A stretch of 51,336 nt of DNA from Bacteroidales bacterium (GCA_017616895.1 JAFZXE010000031.1:1-51336), one strand, 5' to 3'. Counted from the first letter of the stretch, positions 20,349-30,071 are shown. The notes: generated from the letters alone by a model not told the origin. Made by a program: numbers and translations.

Positions 20349-20414
20349 TATCAAAGTCATGGTAAAGTCATATCAAAGTCATGGTAAAGTCATATCAAAG
20401 TCATGGTAAAGTCA
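20349..20414. repeat. 22-bp perfect tandem repeat, three copies
   Basis: Three exact, directly adjoining copies of TATCAAAGTCATGGTAAAGT plus CA, at 20349-20370, 20371-20392 and 20393-20414. Each unit is itself two near-repeats of about 11 bases (ATCAAAGTCAT, GGTAAAGTCAT). It lies just beyond the terminator of the upstream giant gene. Confidence 0.9.
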
Positions 20415-20417
20415 CTG

Positions 20418-20450
20418 CAAAAAAATAGCCGATGGAAACCCACCGGCTAT
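20418..20450 (-). terminator. Intrinsic terminator of the 2218-residue gene
   Basis: An 11-bp stem (ATAGCCGATGG with CCACCGGCTAT, one mismatch) and 4-base loop, followed on the - strand by a run of seven T. Confidence 0.8.
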
Positions 20451-20484
20451 TATCATTGGTCTCTGACCACTGGTCACTCGATCA

Positions 20485-23400
20485 TCACCTCATCAGTATC
20501 ACCGTACCGATCTGACTATGCCAGACATCTGGCTCAATCTCGTTACGATAGCGAGCGATATAGGTGTAGGCTGCACGGGGACACTCTACGCCGTTGTGGT
20601 CGCCCTTCCATCCCTCTTCGAGAGTAGTGGTGTGGAACACTAGCAGACCCTCGCGAGTATAAACGTAGAGCTCGTACTCGACGATGCCATGTCCGATGGC
20701 GTTGAATGTCTTGTTGATGTTGAGGTTAGGAGTAAACACATTGGGGAACCAAAGCTGGCTCTTGCGGACGTAGATGACCGTGTCGTGCACATCTGTGCAG
20801 ATGCCGTTGACTGCCACTATCGAAATACGCACGGAGTCGTCGTCACATTCTGCTCTTCCATTAATAGTTTCATCATGGGAAACCTCGATATCGTTGACAT
20901 ACCACGTCACCGATTCGGCGTTCTGACTAGCAGAGTGGGCCGTCCAGTCAAGGCTTTCGCAAGTGAGGAATGTGGGATTGAATGTGAGGTCAGCTATCGG
21001 TAGGTCAAGCGGTGTAAGGTTGATGGCCTGCGACACTGCACACAGCCTGTTAGGACCATAGCCCGCCGTGATAGTATATTCAGTATTTCGTGTCGGGTTC
21101 ACCATTATTTCGAGGTCGTTGCTTTGTGGCGCAACATCCGGGTCATTGGGACGCGACGTCCATACATGACTGATGTTACTATTAGTACTGTTGAGTGTAG
21201 CGGTAACATGATAGTGCCCCAGCTCACACGAATGGAACTCCTCAATGCTGATAGAGAGGGGCTGACGAGCCACAACCTGCAGTGCCACGACACTGTCGCA
21301 GCCGTTGGTGCCAGGGATGGTCACAGTGTGCTGGCCAGCAGGATAGCGGTTGCCACGGTAAGTCAGCTGCTCACCCGAGCAGACGGTGTCGATATATGAG
21401 CCATAACGCGTGTTGTTGATGGTCAAACGCAGCGTTACTGTACTGTCGCAGCCCGCACGGTTGGTTATCACCACCTCAGGCTCGTTGGTCGAATAGGTGT
21501 AGGTCTGTCCGTTGAGCGGCCAGGTGTAGCTGTCGCATGCGGTATGCACGTCGTTGCTGGCAGTGCTGTGGTTGATGGTCAGATGAAGCGTCACAGTTGA
21601 GTCGCAACCCGCAGCATTCAGTCCTGCCGAAACCGTAGGTGCAGTAGTAGGAGTCTCATAGTATTCACGACTGTTCATAGGCCACATGTAGTGGTCGCAC
21701 TCGGTTACAGTGAACACTCCCGACGTGCTGTGATTAATGGTCAGGTTAAGCACGATGGTCGAGTCGCAACCATATTGGTTGGCGTTCTGCATCGTCACCC
21801 TCGGGGCTGACGGACTGGTAGCCGAGATTGAAGATGTGTAAGTTTGCCCGTTGAGAGACCACGGATACTGGTCACAGGCCTCCTCATTGTCAATACCAGT
21901 CGATGAGTTGTTTATTGTCAGGTGAAGAATGTCGGTACCTGTACAGGTTCCTATTGTATAGGTGTCGGTCACATCGCATGAAGAAGTGCGTGTATATGAA
22001 TTGCCACGAATCGTCCATGTGTATGTGTCACAGGCAGTCACATTGTGCTCAATTGTTTCACTGTGATACACCGTCAAATGCAGAGTTGTCACCGAATCAC
22101 ACCCTGCCGCGTTCGTACTTGTGAACGTGGGCGTTGTGGTGCTTTGCGTGTATGTATTTCCGTGCCAATCGTATGTCTCGCACGCCTCAGCCTCAAACAC
22201 CGCAACGTTGGAGTAGTTGATGGTAAGGTTAAGCGTAACTATTGAGTCACAACCCGCCGCACTTGTAGTGGTGTACGTAGCAGTATTGTTAGAGGCTGTA
22301 AATGTTTGACCATGCCATGTAAAACTGTTGCAAGCCGTCTGGACATCTACACTTGCAGTATTCTGTGTCACATTGACCGTGGTTTCGGCTGTAGCCGTAC
22401 ATTCATTGGCATCCGTAACCGTTACAGAATATACAGTGGTGTTACTGGGCGAAACGACCTGTGCAGCCTGAGTGGAGCCATTACTCCATAGGTAATCATA
22501 GTGTGTGGGCAAGCCACCTTGTGCCGTCACCGAAATGGTGACACTGGTGCCCGTACATATCGGATTAGCAGTGGCTGACGCACCTGCCGTCAATGGATCC
22601 GGGACCTTTACAAAAACCCGTTTTTCCACAACGTTACCACAACGATCCTCGATAGTCACTGTCACAGAATCGCTAACTAAGATATCGTTTCCAGGCAGAG
22701 GTGTCTGTGTCTGAATCGCAAGACCGCAATTGTCGGCCGGTGAAAGCATTCCTATCAAGTCAGGAATACGGTAACGGCAGTCATAGCCCATAGGCTCCGC
22801 ATCAACTTCTTCAATATTGGGATTCTGGAAATAGGGTGGTTGATCATCAATAGCGCTGAACTGGACCGATGCCGTGTCCTTGCATCCATGCGCATCAGTG
22901 AAATACAATGTCTCTTCAAAGTCTCCACAGGTGCCAGTGGCAGGAATCGACGCAGTGGCAGCTGTGCCTGTGTAGCTGTTTGCGTTACCGATCCAGTTAT
23001 ATATATAAGGTGTGGTAGCACCAGTAATCGTTGGCGTAATGACATAGCTGCCAGCCGTGATAGGACAACTATTGGCTCCCGTCGGCAACGGTAGTGTGAC
23101 ATTGGGTTTGGAATAGGCGCGTACATGCAAGACCACCAGCGAGTCACATCCACTTGATGTTGTGAAATGTTGCTGCAAATCTCCAGCCGCAGTAAAATCA
23201 CCCCAATCTCCGTGCCAGTTGTTAAGCGGGAAATTGTCTGGGCAGATGGTGGTATCAAACTCCACCGTTATTTCGTTGCTGATTGTAAGGTTGAGAGTCA
23301 AATTGCTATCACACCCCATTGCTGTGGTCAAATGAGCCTCATACGTACCAGACTGTGTATATGTTTGACCGTTGGCATCCCATGTGTAGGATTCGCACGC

Positions 23401-26400
23401 CTGAGCGTTAATAGTTTCATTGATTGAGCCTGCAACAGTGAGAACCAATGTTGCAGTGTCTGGGCAACCCTGAGGTGTCAAGCCTGCGTCAACATAGGTA
23501 CCAGACACCGAATAGGTCTGGTTGTTACGAGCCCATGTATAGGGTTCGCACTGCCCCTCATCCACAACCAATTCGGAGTGGACTGTTGGATTCATCGTGA
23601 CTGTGACAATATTCTCGTATGTGCTGACACAACCGTATTCGTCGCGGAGGAAAAGGTCGCACGTCTCGGTTCCGTTGAAGTTGTCCGGCGGTGTGATTTC
23701 CATATATACGCCGCTCTTGGTGGAGTTCCAACCGCAGGTAACCCACGAGGAATCAAGGTCAACCTCATAGCTCCAACTGTCTGGCAACAGTTCCTCGTTA
23801 AGGCCAAGCTCCCAGTGAAAAATATTGCCATCATCAATAGACCATCCGTCAACAACCTCTATCGACCACGTACCGTTCAATGGGCAGGTTACTAAGTTCG
23901 AAAAAGGCTCGTAAGGATGGTATATCTGTGTCATATCCTCATAATGCGAAGAGTCTATGGAACTGCTGTTGTCGTGCCCCACATTGGCACCCTCATAAAC
24001 ATAGCCGTAGGTCCCGCCCGCATATACATAGCCGCGGTCGGTGTTGTTCGACCAGATGTAGTTCCACCCCGTGCCTATCGTACTTGGGGAATCGCAACTG
24101 GATGAATACCCTGATCCAGATATTCCAAAATCATAATTATCATACGTAGTTGCAACATCACCCCACGAATTGTATCCAGACGGAACAAGATCATGACATG
24201 TTGTACTACTTGAACTACCACCACCACTCTGAGGTAAAATTACAGCTGTGCGTCCACTAGGACAGGTCAATGCAATATAAATATCACCAATATAAGAATG
24301 TTCAAGATTAAGCAAAACATACAGAATATCGTTTGCATTACGCACCGTGGCATTTGACGAAAAGTCGGTAAACGTCACACTTGAACGGTATGTACATTCA
24401 CCATTGCAGGGAACATTATCTGGAATCCAAACTGTGTCGGTGACACCAAGTGTGGTGGACGCACCACCACTGGGACGTACCACATCGATAGCTCCAACAC
24501 CATCGGTCGACACATATATATTAAAGGGTTCGCCATGACAGAGGTTAAAGCTGGGACGTGTAGCGACCTGGAATACACCAGCCACTCGTACACGCACTGG
24601 AATTGAAACACAGTCAGAATTGTTTCTTCTGACCTGAAGAGTAACACCATAACCTGCAGTACGATCGTAGGTATAGGTCATCTGGGTGCCGGTAGTTTCC
24701 TGAATAAGACCGCCAGTGGAGGATGCCAGCTTCCATGTGTAGGTGTAGGTACCGTTGCAGGTGTTCAGTTTCTGCACACGGAGCGTCATCGGCGTATTAA
24801 GACAGACATCGGCATAGTAGTAACCGTCGTCAGCAAGATGCAACGGGAATGGTTTGTTGTCCTGATAGATGTAGAACGACTCGAAGTCGCAGCATCCAAG
24901 GTTGTTGGCCGTCACCGTCCAGTTGATGATGCGTGTAACGGAACAGCCCATCGCATTGGTGGCGGTAATGGTGAACGAGCCAGAGCCAGCTGCCGTAGGT
25001 GTGCCAGTGAAGGAGCCGTCGCTGTTCAATGTCAACCAAGCAGGCATTCCATTGGCGGTGAAGGTTGCACCCTCATGAGAGCCTTCGGGAGGATAGCCGT
25101 ACATAGGTACTCCCACATAACCGCTCACATTGGTCGTGGTTGCATCATATTGCACATCGAATACGTGAACCGTAGATGGCACCCTCGAGCTGTAGCAATG
25201 CTGATCAGTATTGTAAGCTGCCACATAGTATGTCGTCGTGGTAGTTGCATTCGTGTGATAAGTGCCGCCAGTGTTGACATACGTATCAGCCAGCACATTG
25301 TCAAACCAACGCAACTCCAAATTACCATCGTCGTCACGCACTGTGGCGGTGAGGTCCACCGCCTGCGGGGCACACACCCATACACTCTGGGCCGACGGAA
25401 TTGCAGCCGGGCATATCACCTCCAAGTCATAAGAATCCCGCGCCGAACAGATATCTCCGTCAATCGGTGCTATCACTGAAATCGTCGTAGTTCCCAACGA
25501 ATGAGTGGTGATGACTCCGTTTTCATCAACGGTTGCAACCGACGGATCGGACGACGACCATACCAGAACTCCATTGTTGCCGTCACGGTCGAGAGTAATG
25601 GTCGGCTGACCTCCAAGATAGCACATCGCCAACGAGTTCGAGAAGCCGAAATTCTCAGGACGTGTATGGCACGGTTCAATACATATCTTGACATTGGGAC
25701 GCGAAGAACTCGTGCTCGTAGATCCCGAATAACTGGATATCGTGGACGGCACAGCGTCGTATGTGTCATCGTATGCGTATATTACCGTTGTACCGCTGGT
25801 TGATGTATAATAGAAAGAGTGTGAGCTATAACTCGTTGTAGCGCAGTCCATGGCTATCACCAAATTGCCAACTCCCGAGTAAACGAAAGGCTCGTCAAGC
25901 GAGAACATGTTCCACCCATCAGATATTGTCCACGACACCGGACCATAAACATGCTCCAGCTGGTTGACTGGTATCCAATCCGAGGATGACGAGAAGGTGC
26001 TGCGGGTGGTCTCGCCTATGTATATATCTACCGTTCTCGGTTGCGTGTTGTTCCCAGAAGCATTAAAACCGATAGAAGTGATGAGTCCAGCCGTACCTAT
26101 CTCGTCGGCAGTGTAAATTATCTGGTCATAACTATTCCTGTATAGGCCATACAACGGAGCTGTACTCTGCGTACTTGAGCCCGTACCGATTTTACGGCAG
26201 CCATCGCCAGAATTGATAGTATAGGAAACAGACTTAGGACAGGTACTGCCACTACCGGCAATGTATGCGGTTATAACTGCAAGACCCTCAACATCATGAA
26301 AAGTCAATGCACCTGTGTTGGGGTTCACTTCGACAACATCAGGATTCGAGGAGGTAAAGGTCGGTGTACCAGCCGGAGTCAGGTTGTTCACGAGAGTAGG

Positions 26401-27141
26401 TGCCACAAACGGACTACCAATAATGTAATCAACGTAGGTCACAGGATTGTTTGATTCATTGCGGAACTCAAAAATACCAGTGCGCTGCACTGTACAACAG
26501 TTTGAGTATGTAAACCTCGTATTTGCACGGTATCCATACTGCGAGCCTGTATTTGAACCAGGGTGAGTGGTTCCATAGGTACCGTCGCTGTCATTTCCTC
26601 GATAAAGGCCAGGATACTGCGAACCGGTAACCTCGGAGTAATAATAGGTCACGCTACTTGTCCAGCCAGAGCCTGCGGTCTTCGCCACCACAACCACCAA
26701 ATTCTCATCCCCATCGTATGCAAATGGGGTGTCAAGGGTGAAGGTATGCCAACCATCGACACCACCAATTGTGGTTGTGCCATGGTTATACACTAGCTGC
26801 AAATTGCTTACAGGGGTCCAATCCGACGTGCTTTCATGCGTTGCTGTTGGACGCGTTCCCATGTAAATTCTCAATCCCGATAGCGACATCGTACTCGATG
26901 GACTTGCACACTGGAAAGCAATCTTTGTAATAGAGCATCCAGCGGCCGCACCAAGCTCAGACGGCTGATAAATCATTTCGTGCCACGAATTGTTGTATAG
27001 ACAATAGAACGGCGATGTGTAACTCGACGCTGTGCCCGTACCGCACGTAATAGTTTGGGCACTTGTTGTTGCCACAAAAACACCAATCATCAGCGCAAGC
27101 GCGAAAATAAACTTGTTAAAACGCATAGTAGTGCTTCTCAT
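20485..27141 (-). CDS. Large multidomain surface protein, type IX secretion substrate (type B sorting domain), 2218 aa
   Basis: A smaller relative of the neighbouring giant. Signal peptide FNKFIFALALMIGVF...TTSA at about residues 8-28. Domains: two N-terminal beta modules (~33-205 and ~315-490), Ig-like stretches, a P-domain-like module ~911-1130 (HSYIGDIYIALTCP ... VVDGWSIDDGN), about ten Cys repeats of 45-60 residues of the form C..YTW..NGQTY ... GCDSTVTLHLTIN, and a C-terminal gliding-motility-type domain from ~2128 (LWFPNVFTPNLNINKTF) ending TVILMR. Every Cys repeat carries one Cys near its start and one in GCDS, consistent with oxidised surface modules. Predicted to be exported by Sec, then by type IX secretion, and kept at the surface. 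The start could equally be M6 at 27126, which gives a more standard signal peptide. It has its own promoter and terminator. Function unknown; adhesion is an inference. Confidence 0.9.
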   Translation of the reverse strand: MRSTTMRFNKFIFALALMIGVFVATTSAQTITCGTGTASSYTSPFYCLYNNSWHEMIYQPSELGAAAGCSITKIAFQCASPSSTMSLSGLRIYMGTRPTATHESTSDWTPVSNLQLVYNHGTTTIGGVDGWHTFTLDTPFAYDGDENLVVVVAKTAGSGWTSSVTYYYSEVTGSQYPGLYRGNDSDGTYGTTHPGSNTGSQYGYRANTRFTYSNCCTVQRTGIFEFRNESNNPVTYVDYIIGSPFVAPTLVNNLTPAGTPTFTSSNPDVVEVNPNTGALTFHDVEGLAVITAYIAGSGSTCPKSVSYTINSGDGCRKIGTGSSTQSTAPLYGLYRNSYDQIIYTADEIGTAGLITSIGFNASGNNTQPRTVDIYIGETTRSTFSSSSDWIPVNQLEHVYGPVSWTISDGWNMFSLDEPFVYSGVGNLVIAMDCATTSYSSHSFYYTSTSGTTVIYAYDDTYDAVPSTISSYSGSTSTSSSRPNVKICIEPCHTRPENFGFSNSLAMCYLGGQPTITLDRDGNNGVLVWSSSDPSVATVDENGVITTHSLGTTTISVIAPIDGDICSARDSYDLEVICPAAIPSAQSVWVCAPQAVDLTATVRDDDGNLELRWFDNVLADTYVNTGGTYHTNATTTTTYYVAAYNTDQHCYSSRVPSTVHVFDVQYDATTTNVSGYVGVPMYGYPPEGSHEGATFTANGMPAWLTLNSDGSFTGTPTAAGSGSFTITATNAMGCSVTRIINWTVTANNLGCCDFESFYIYQDNKPFPLHLADDGYYYADVCLNTPMTLRVQKLNTCNGTYTYTWKLASSTGGLIQETTGTQMTYTYDRTAGYGVTLQVRRNNSDCVSIPVRVRVAGVFQVATRPSFNLCHGEPFNIYVSTDGVGAIDVVRPSGGASTTLGVTDTVWIPDNVPCNGECTYRSSVTFTDFSSNATVRNANDILYVLLNLEHSYIGDIYIALTCPSGRTAVILPQSGGGSSSSTTCHDLVPSGYNSWGDVATTYDNYDFGISGSGYSSSCDSPSTIGTGWNYIWSNNTDRGYVYAGGTYGYVYEGANVGHDNSSSIDSSHYEDMTQIYHPYEPFSNLVTCPLNGTWSIEVVDGWSIDDGNIFHWELGLNEELLPDSWSYEVDLDSSWVTCGWNSTKSGVYMEITPPDNFNGTETCDLFLRDEYGCVSTYENIVTVTMNPTVHSELVVDEGQCEPYTWARNNQTYSVSGTYVDAGLTPQGCPDTATLVLTVAGSINETINAQACESYTWDANGQTYTQSGTYEAHLTTAMGCDSNLTLNLTISNEITVEFDTTICPDNFPLNNWHGDWGDFTAAGDLQQHFTTSSGCDSLVVLHVRAYSKPNVTLPLPTGANSCPITAGSYVITPTITGATTPYIYNWIGNANSYTGTAATASIPATGTCGDFEETLYFTDAHGCKDTASVQFSAIDDQPPYFQNPNIEEVDAEPMGYDCRYRIPDLIGMLSPADNCGLAIQTQTPLPGNDILVSDSVTVTIEDRCGNVVEKRVFVKVPDPLTAGASATANPICTGTSVTISVTAQGGLPTHYDYLWSNGSTQAAQVVSPSNTTVYSVTVTDANECTATAETTVNVTQNTASVDVQTACNSFTWHGQTFTASNNTATYTTTSAAGCDSIVTLNLTINYSNVAVFEAEACETYDWHGNTYTQSTTTPTFTSTNAAGCDSVTTLHLTVYHSETIEHNVTACDTYTWTIRGNSYTRTSSCDVTDTYTIGTCTGTDILHLTINNSSTGIDNEEACDQYPWSLNGQTYTSSISATSPSAPRVTMQNANQYGCDSTIVLNLTINHSTSGVFTVTECDHYMWPMNSREYYETPTTAPTVSAGLNAAGCDSTVTLHLTINHSTASNDVHTACDSYTWPLNGQTYTYSTNEPEVVITNRAGCDSTVTLRLTINNTRYGSYIDTVCSGEQLTYRGNRYPAGQHTVTIPGTNGCDSVVALQVVARQPLSISIEEFHSCELGHYHVTATLNSTNSNISHVWTSRPNDPDVAPQSNDLEIMVNPTRNTEYTITAGYGPNRLCAVSQAINLTPLDLPIADLTFNPTFLTCESLDWTAHSASQNAESVTWYVNDIEVSHDETINGRAECDDDSVRISIVAVNGICTDVHDTVIYVRKSQLWFPNVFTPNLNINKTFNAIGHGIVEYELYVYTREGLLVFHTTTLEEGWKGDHNGVECPRAAYTYIARYRNEIEPDVWHSQIGTVILMR

Positions 27142-27201
27142 ATCGTTGATTGTTTATTAGTTACGCAACAATTAATTATTTTATTCTATATATAGTCGGG
27201 G

Positions 27202-27209
27202 CAAAGATA
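27202..27209 (-). promoter_or_regulatory. -7 promoter box of the 2218-residue gene (TATCTTTG)
   Basis: A perfect TAnnTTTG on the - strand, about 60 bases before the start codon. Confidence 0.7.
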
Positions 27210-27473
27210 GGAATTATTTCTGACAATTGCAAGATTTGCCGTGTTTTTTTCACTTTATTTCATTTAACGTAAAAAAAAACTGTATGGTAGTTAATTTTTA
27301 GTTAAAAGTGAGTACCTGTTTGAAAAGCTGTTTTTCGAAACTGTTTTGAAGCCTATCCAACGATTTCCGAACTGTCGGTCCTCAGCCGGGATGACACCCT
27401 GATTTCCGTAGAACAGGAACAAAGGCGGAGATTTGGAACTGAACTGGGAACGGGCTTGGGATGGGGATAATCC

Positions 27474-27497
27474 GCAATCACTACTTTTAGTGATTGC
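27474..27497 (+). promoter_or_regulatory. Perfect inverted repeat overlapping the feoAB -33 region, candidate operator
   Basis: GCAATCACTA - CTTT - TAGTGATTGC: a 10-bp perfect dyad with a 4-base centre, ending 19 bases before the -7 box. The half-site ATCACTAC is found again at 27537-27544, just before the feoAB start codon. The position suits a repressor site for iron or another metal. It does not resemble the classic Fur 19-mer, so the regulator cannot be named. It is not followed by a T run, so it is unlikely to be a terminator. Confidence 0.5.
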
Positions 27498-27516
27498 GAT
27501 GTAGGGTTATAGTTAT

Positions 27517-27524
27517 TATCTTTG
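27517..27524 (+). promoter_or_regulatory. -7 promoter box of feoAB (TATCTTTG)
   Basis: A perfect TAnnTTTG, 27 bases before the ATG. The ATTG at 27493-27496, 20 bases upstream, may serve as the -33 box and lies inside the inverted repeat. Confidence 0.75.
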
Positions 27525-27551
27525 CAAAACGCAAGAATCACTACATAAGAT

Positions 27552-30071
27552 ATGTTACTTTCTGAATTACAAACAGGTGAACGCGGTGTCGTTGTTCGTG
27601 TCGCTGGTCACGGGGCCTTCCGCAAACGCATCATCGAGATGGGATTCATCAAGGGTGCCACCGTGGAGTCGGTTCAGAACGCTCCTCTCAACGACCCGAT
27701 AAAATACCGCATATTGAATTTCGAGGTGTCGCTGCGCCGCAGCGATGCCGAAAAGGTTGAAATTGTCAGCGAACATGAGGCCGAACGCGAGATTGTAAAC
27801 CACGACGACTACCGCCCCATCGACAACCCCGACTGCGACGCCATGCACCATATCGCCGAAGAACGTGGCAAGACTATAAACGTGGCGTTGGTTGGCAACC
27901 CTAACTGCGGCAAGACTTCCATCTTCAACATTGCCGCCCACGCCCACGAGCGCGTCGGAAACTACAGCGGAGTCACCGTCGATGAGAAGGTCGGCACCTT
28001 CCAGCACGGCGGCTACACATTCAACCTCATCGACCTTCCAGGAACCTACTCACTCAGCGCCTACTCGCCCGAAGAACTCTACGTGCGCAAACACATCTTG
28101 GAGAAGAACCCCGACATCATACTCAACGTGGTCGATGGCTCCAACCTCGAGCGAAACCTCTACCTCACCACTCAGCTCATCGATATGGACATCACGATGG
28201 TGATGGCGCTCAACATGTACGACGAGCTGCAACGCAGCGGCGACAAACTCGACATCGACCAACTCTCCACCCTGCTTGGAATGCCCATAGAGCCCACCAC
28301 CGGACGCAACGGCGACGGAATCGACCGACTCTTCGACACGATAATCGAAGTATTTCTGGGTAATCGGAGTGGTCTGAGTGATCGGAGTAATCTGAATAAT
28401 CAGAGCTTTCGCCATATTCATGTCAACCACGGGCGCGAGCTGGAACGCTGCATAACAACCCTGCGCTCCGAACTCCGCGATCACGGTTTCAGCGACACCC
28501 TCTCGACCCGTTTTCTCGCCATCAAACTGTTGGAAAACGATAAACAACTCGAACAGTATGTTGAAGAACGCGACCCCGACGGCAGCGTGCTGAAGATGCG
28601 CGACGAAATCGCCGACAAATTCCAGAAAGAAATCGGGCGACGACTGGTGGACAAAGAGATAAGCAACGGACACCAGGTCACAGTCGAAGATGAGCATCAG
28701 GATATCGAGAGTGCCATAACCGATGCAAAATACGCTTTCGTGCGCGGAGCCTTGGCCGAGTGCTACGTGAAAAACAAAAAGAGCACACTACATGCCCACA
28801 CCGACAAAATCGACGCCATTGCCACACACAAGTGGCTTGGGTACCCGGTATTCCTGTGTGTACTTTTCTTCACATTTTTCTGCACCTTCTTCATCGGGCA
28901 GTATCCCATGAATTGGATAGATGCACTGTTCGAATGGATTGGCTCGTTGGTGGAGAAAGCCATGCCCGACGGGCCTCTGCAAAGCCTTCTGGTTGACGGC
29001 ATCATTAGCGGCGTTGGCTCGGTGATTGTCTTCCTGCCGCAGATACTCATTCTCTACCTCTTCATCTCGGCGATGGAAGACAGCGGTTATATGGCACGCG
29101 CGGCGTTTATCATGGACAAGTTCATGCACAGGATGGGGTTGCACGGCAAGAGTTTCATACCCATGATTATGGGCTTCGGATGCAACGTGCCCGCCATCAT
29201 GGCGACCCGCACCATCGAGGACCGCAAGAGCCGCCTGCTCACCATGCTGATAATCCCGATGATGAGTTGCTCTGCCCGCATTCCCGTCTATGTCATACTT
29301 ACCGGTGCATTCTTCGGCGGCGTGAAGGCTGCATTCATCATGATGGGCCTGTATATGATAGGCATGATTATGGCAGTGCTGATGGCGAAATTGTTCAGCC
29401 GTTTCTTCGTCAAAGGCGAAAGCCTGCCCTTCGTGATGGAACTGCCGCCCTACCGCATGCCTACGGCAAAAGCCGTCCTGCGCCACACCTGGGAGAAAGG
29501 CAAGGAATACCTCAAGAAGATGGCAACCATCATACTCGGCGCAAGCATCATCGTATGGGCGCTGAGCTACTACCCCACCCACGAGAATCCACACTATCAA
29601 GCCGAACACAGCTATATGGCGCAAATCGGAAAGGCGATCGAACCCGCCATGAAACCCTGCGGCTTCGACTGGCGCCAGAGCGTGTCGCTGCTCGCTGGAG
29701 TAGGTGCCAAAGAGGTGGTGGCCAGCACGATGGGAGTGCTGTACAGCACTGGGGCAGAACTGTCCGACCCGTCCAACCTGTCCTATCTGTCCGACTCGTC
29801 TGACTCGTCCGACTCGTCTGACAAGTCAGACCTCTCTGACCAGGCTAACAAGGCCGAGCTGTCAGACCTTATCCGCCACAATATGACCCCCCTATCGGCA
29901 CTCTCGATGCTACTGTTCATACTGCTATACATGCCATGCGTGAGCACTATCGTAGCCATCAAGAACGAAAGCGGAAAGTGGAAATGGGCGTTGTTCACGG
30001 TGGCATATACCATCATACTGGCATGGGTGGCTGCAACAGCGTTCTACCAACTCGGTTCACTAATCGTTTAA
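27552..30071 (+). CDS. feoB: Ferrous iron transporter, FeoA-FeoB fusion
   Basis: An inner-membrane Fe(II) importer with its accessory FeoA domain fused in front, 839 residues, a common arrangement in Bacteroidota. The FeoA SH3-like domain is residues 1-75 (GFIKGATVES, NFEVSLRRSDAEKVEIV). The G domain follows: G1 GNPNCGKTS 115-123, G2 VGNYSGVTV, G3 DLPG 161-164, G4 NMYD 221-224. The membrane part from ~430 contains the two Gate-type repeats (SGYMARAAFIMDKFMHR, GFGCNVPAIMATRTIEDRKSR). Odd: two stretches are made of 9-bp DNA repeats, residues 269-284 (R/L-S-N/D type) and 737-772 (L-S-D type); the second widens a loop before the last helices. Start ATG 27552 follows the promoter at 27517-27524. 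The small Cys-rich gene 53 bases downstream is its usual partner. Confidence 0.96.
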   Translation: MLLSELQTGERGVVVRVAGHGAFRKRIIEMGFIKGATVESVQNAPLNDPIKYRILNFEVSLRRSDAEKVEIVSEHEAEREIVNHDDYRPIDNPDCDAMHHIAEERGKTINVALVGNPNCGKTSIFNIAAHAHERVGNYSGVTVDEKVGTFQHGGYTFNLIDLPGTYSLSAYSPEELYVRKHILEKNPDIILNVVDGSNLERNLYLTTQLIDMDITMVMALNMYDELQRSGDKLDIDQLSTLLGMPIEPTTGRNGDGIDRLFDTIIEVFLGNRSGLSDRSNLNNQSFRHIHVNHGRELERCITTLRSELRDHGFSDTLSTRFLAIKLLENDKQLEQYVEERDPDGSVLKMRDEIADKFQKEIGRRLVDKEISNGHQVTVEDEHQDIESAITDAKYAFVRGALAECYVKNKKSTLHAHTDKIDAIATHKWLGYPVFLCVLFFTFFCTFFIGQYPMNWIDALFEWIGSLVEKAMPDGPLQSLLVDGIISGVGSVIVFLPQILILYLFISAMEDSGYMARAAFIMDKFMHRMGLHGKSFIPMIMGFGCNVPAIMATRTIEDRKSRLLTMLIIPMMSCSARIPVYVILTGAFFGGVKAAFIMMGLYMIGMIMAVLMAKLFSRFFVKGESLPFVMELPPYRMPTAKAVLRHTWEKGKEYLKKMATIILGASIIVWALSYYPTHENPHYQAEHSYMAQIGKAIEPAMKPCGFDWRQSVSLLAGVGAKEVVASTMGVLYSTGAELSDPSNLSYLSDSSDSSDSSDKSDLSDQANKAELSDLIRHNMTPLSALSMLLFILLYMPCVSTIVAIKNESGKWKWALFTVAYTIILAWVAATAFYQLGSLIV
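28356..28400 (+). repeat. In-frame 9-bp tandem repeat inside feoB, tract 1
   Basis: Units CTGGGTAAT, CGGAGTGGT, CTGAGTGAT, CGGAGTAAT, CTGAATAAT start exactly on a codon boundary and encode LGN-RSG-LSD-RSN-LNN. The unit is the same as in the DUF5683 gene (33488-33568). The tract lies after the G domain, where FeoB length varies. Confidence 0.85.
29760..29867 (+). repeat. In-frame 9-bp tandem repeat inside feoB, tract 2
   Basis: Nine clear and about three degenerate 9-bp units (CTGTCCGAC, CCGTCCAAC, CTGTCCTAT, TCGTCTGAC and variants), starting on a codon boundary and encoding LSD/SSD-like tripeptides. They insert a hydrophilic acidic Ser-rich loop between the conserved VVASTMGVLY and PLSALSMLLF segments. 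Confidence 0.85.

Larger units (their letters stand above)
20067..20484. other. Spacer between the two giant genes
   Basis: 418 bases with no credible gene. From right to left on the - strand it holds the terminator of the 2218-residue gene, a 22-bp triple repeat, AT-rich sequence with an imperfect hairpin near 20270-20292, and the promoter and ~70-base leader of the 5860-residue gene. The giants are therefore probably separate transcripts. Confidence 0.7.
27142..27551. other. Divergent intergenic region, giant gene / feoAB
   Basis: 410 bases without a gene. It holds the - strand promoter of the 2218-residue gene, AT-rich sequence, an unexplained stretch at 27300-27470, and the + strand feoAB promoter with an overlapping perfect inverted repeat. 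Confidence 0.7.

Noticed and set aside
20349-20414. CRISPR-like array
   Set aside because: The repeats adjoin without spacers and no cas gene is near.
27300-27470. Riboswitch upstream of feoAB
   Set aside because: The feoAB promoter lies downstream of this stretch, so it would not be in the transcript, and no known riboswitch core is visible.
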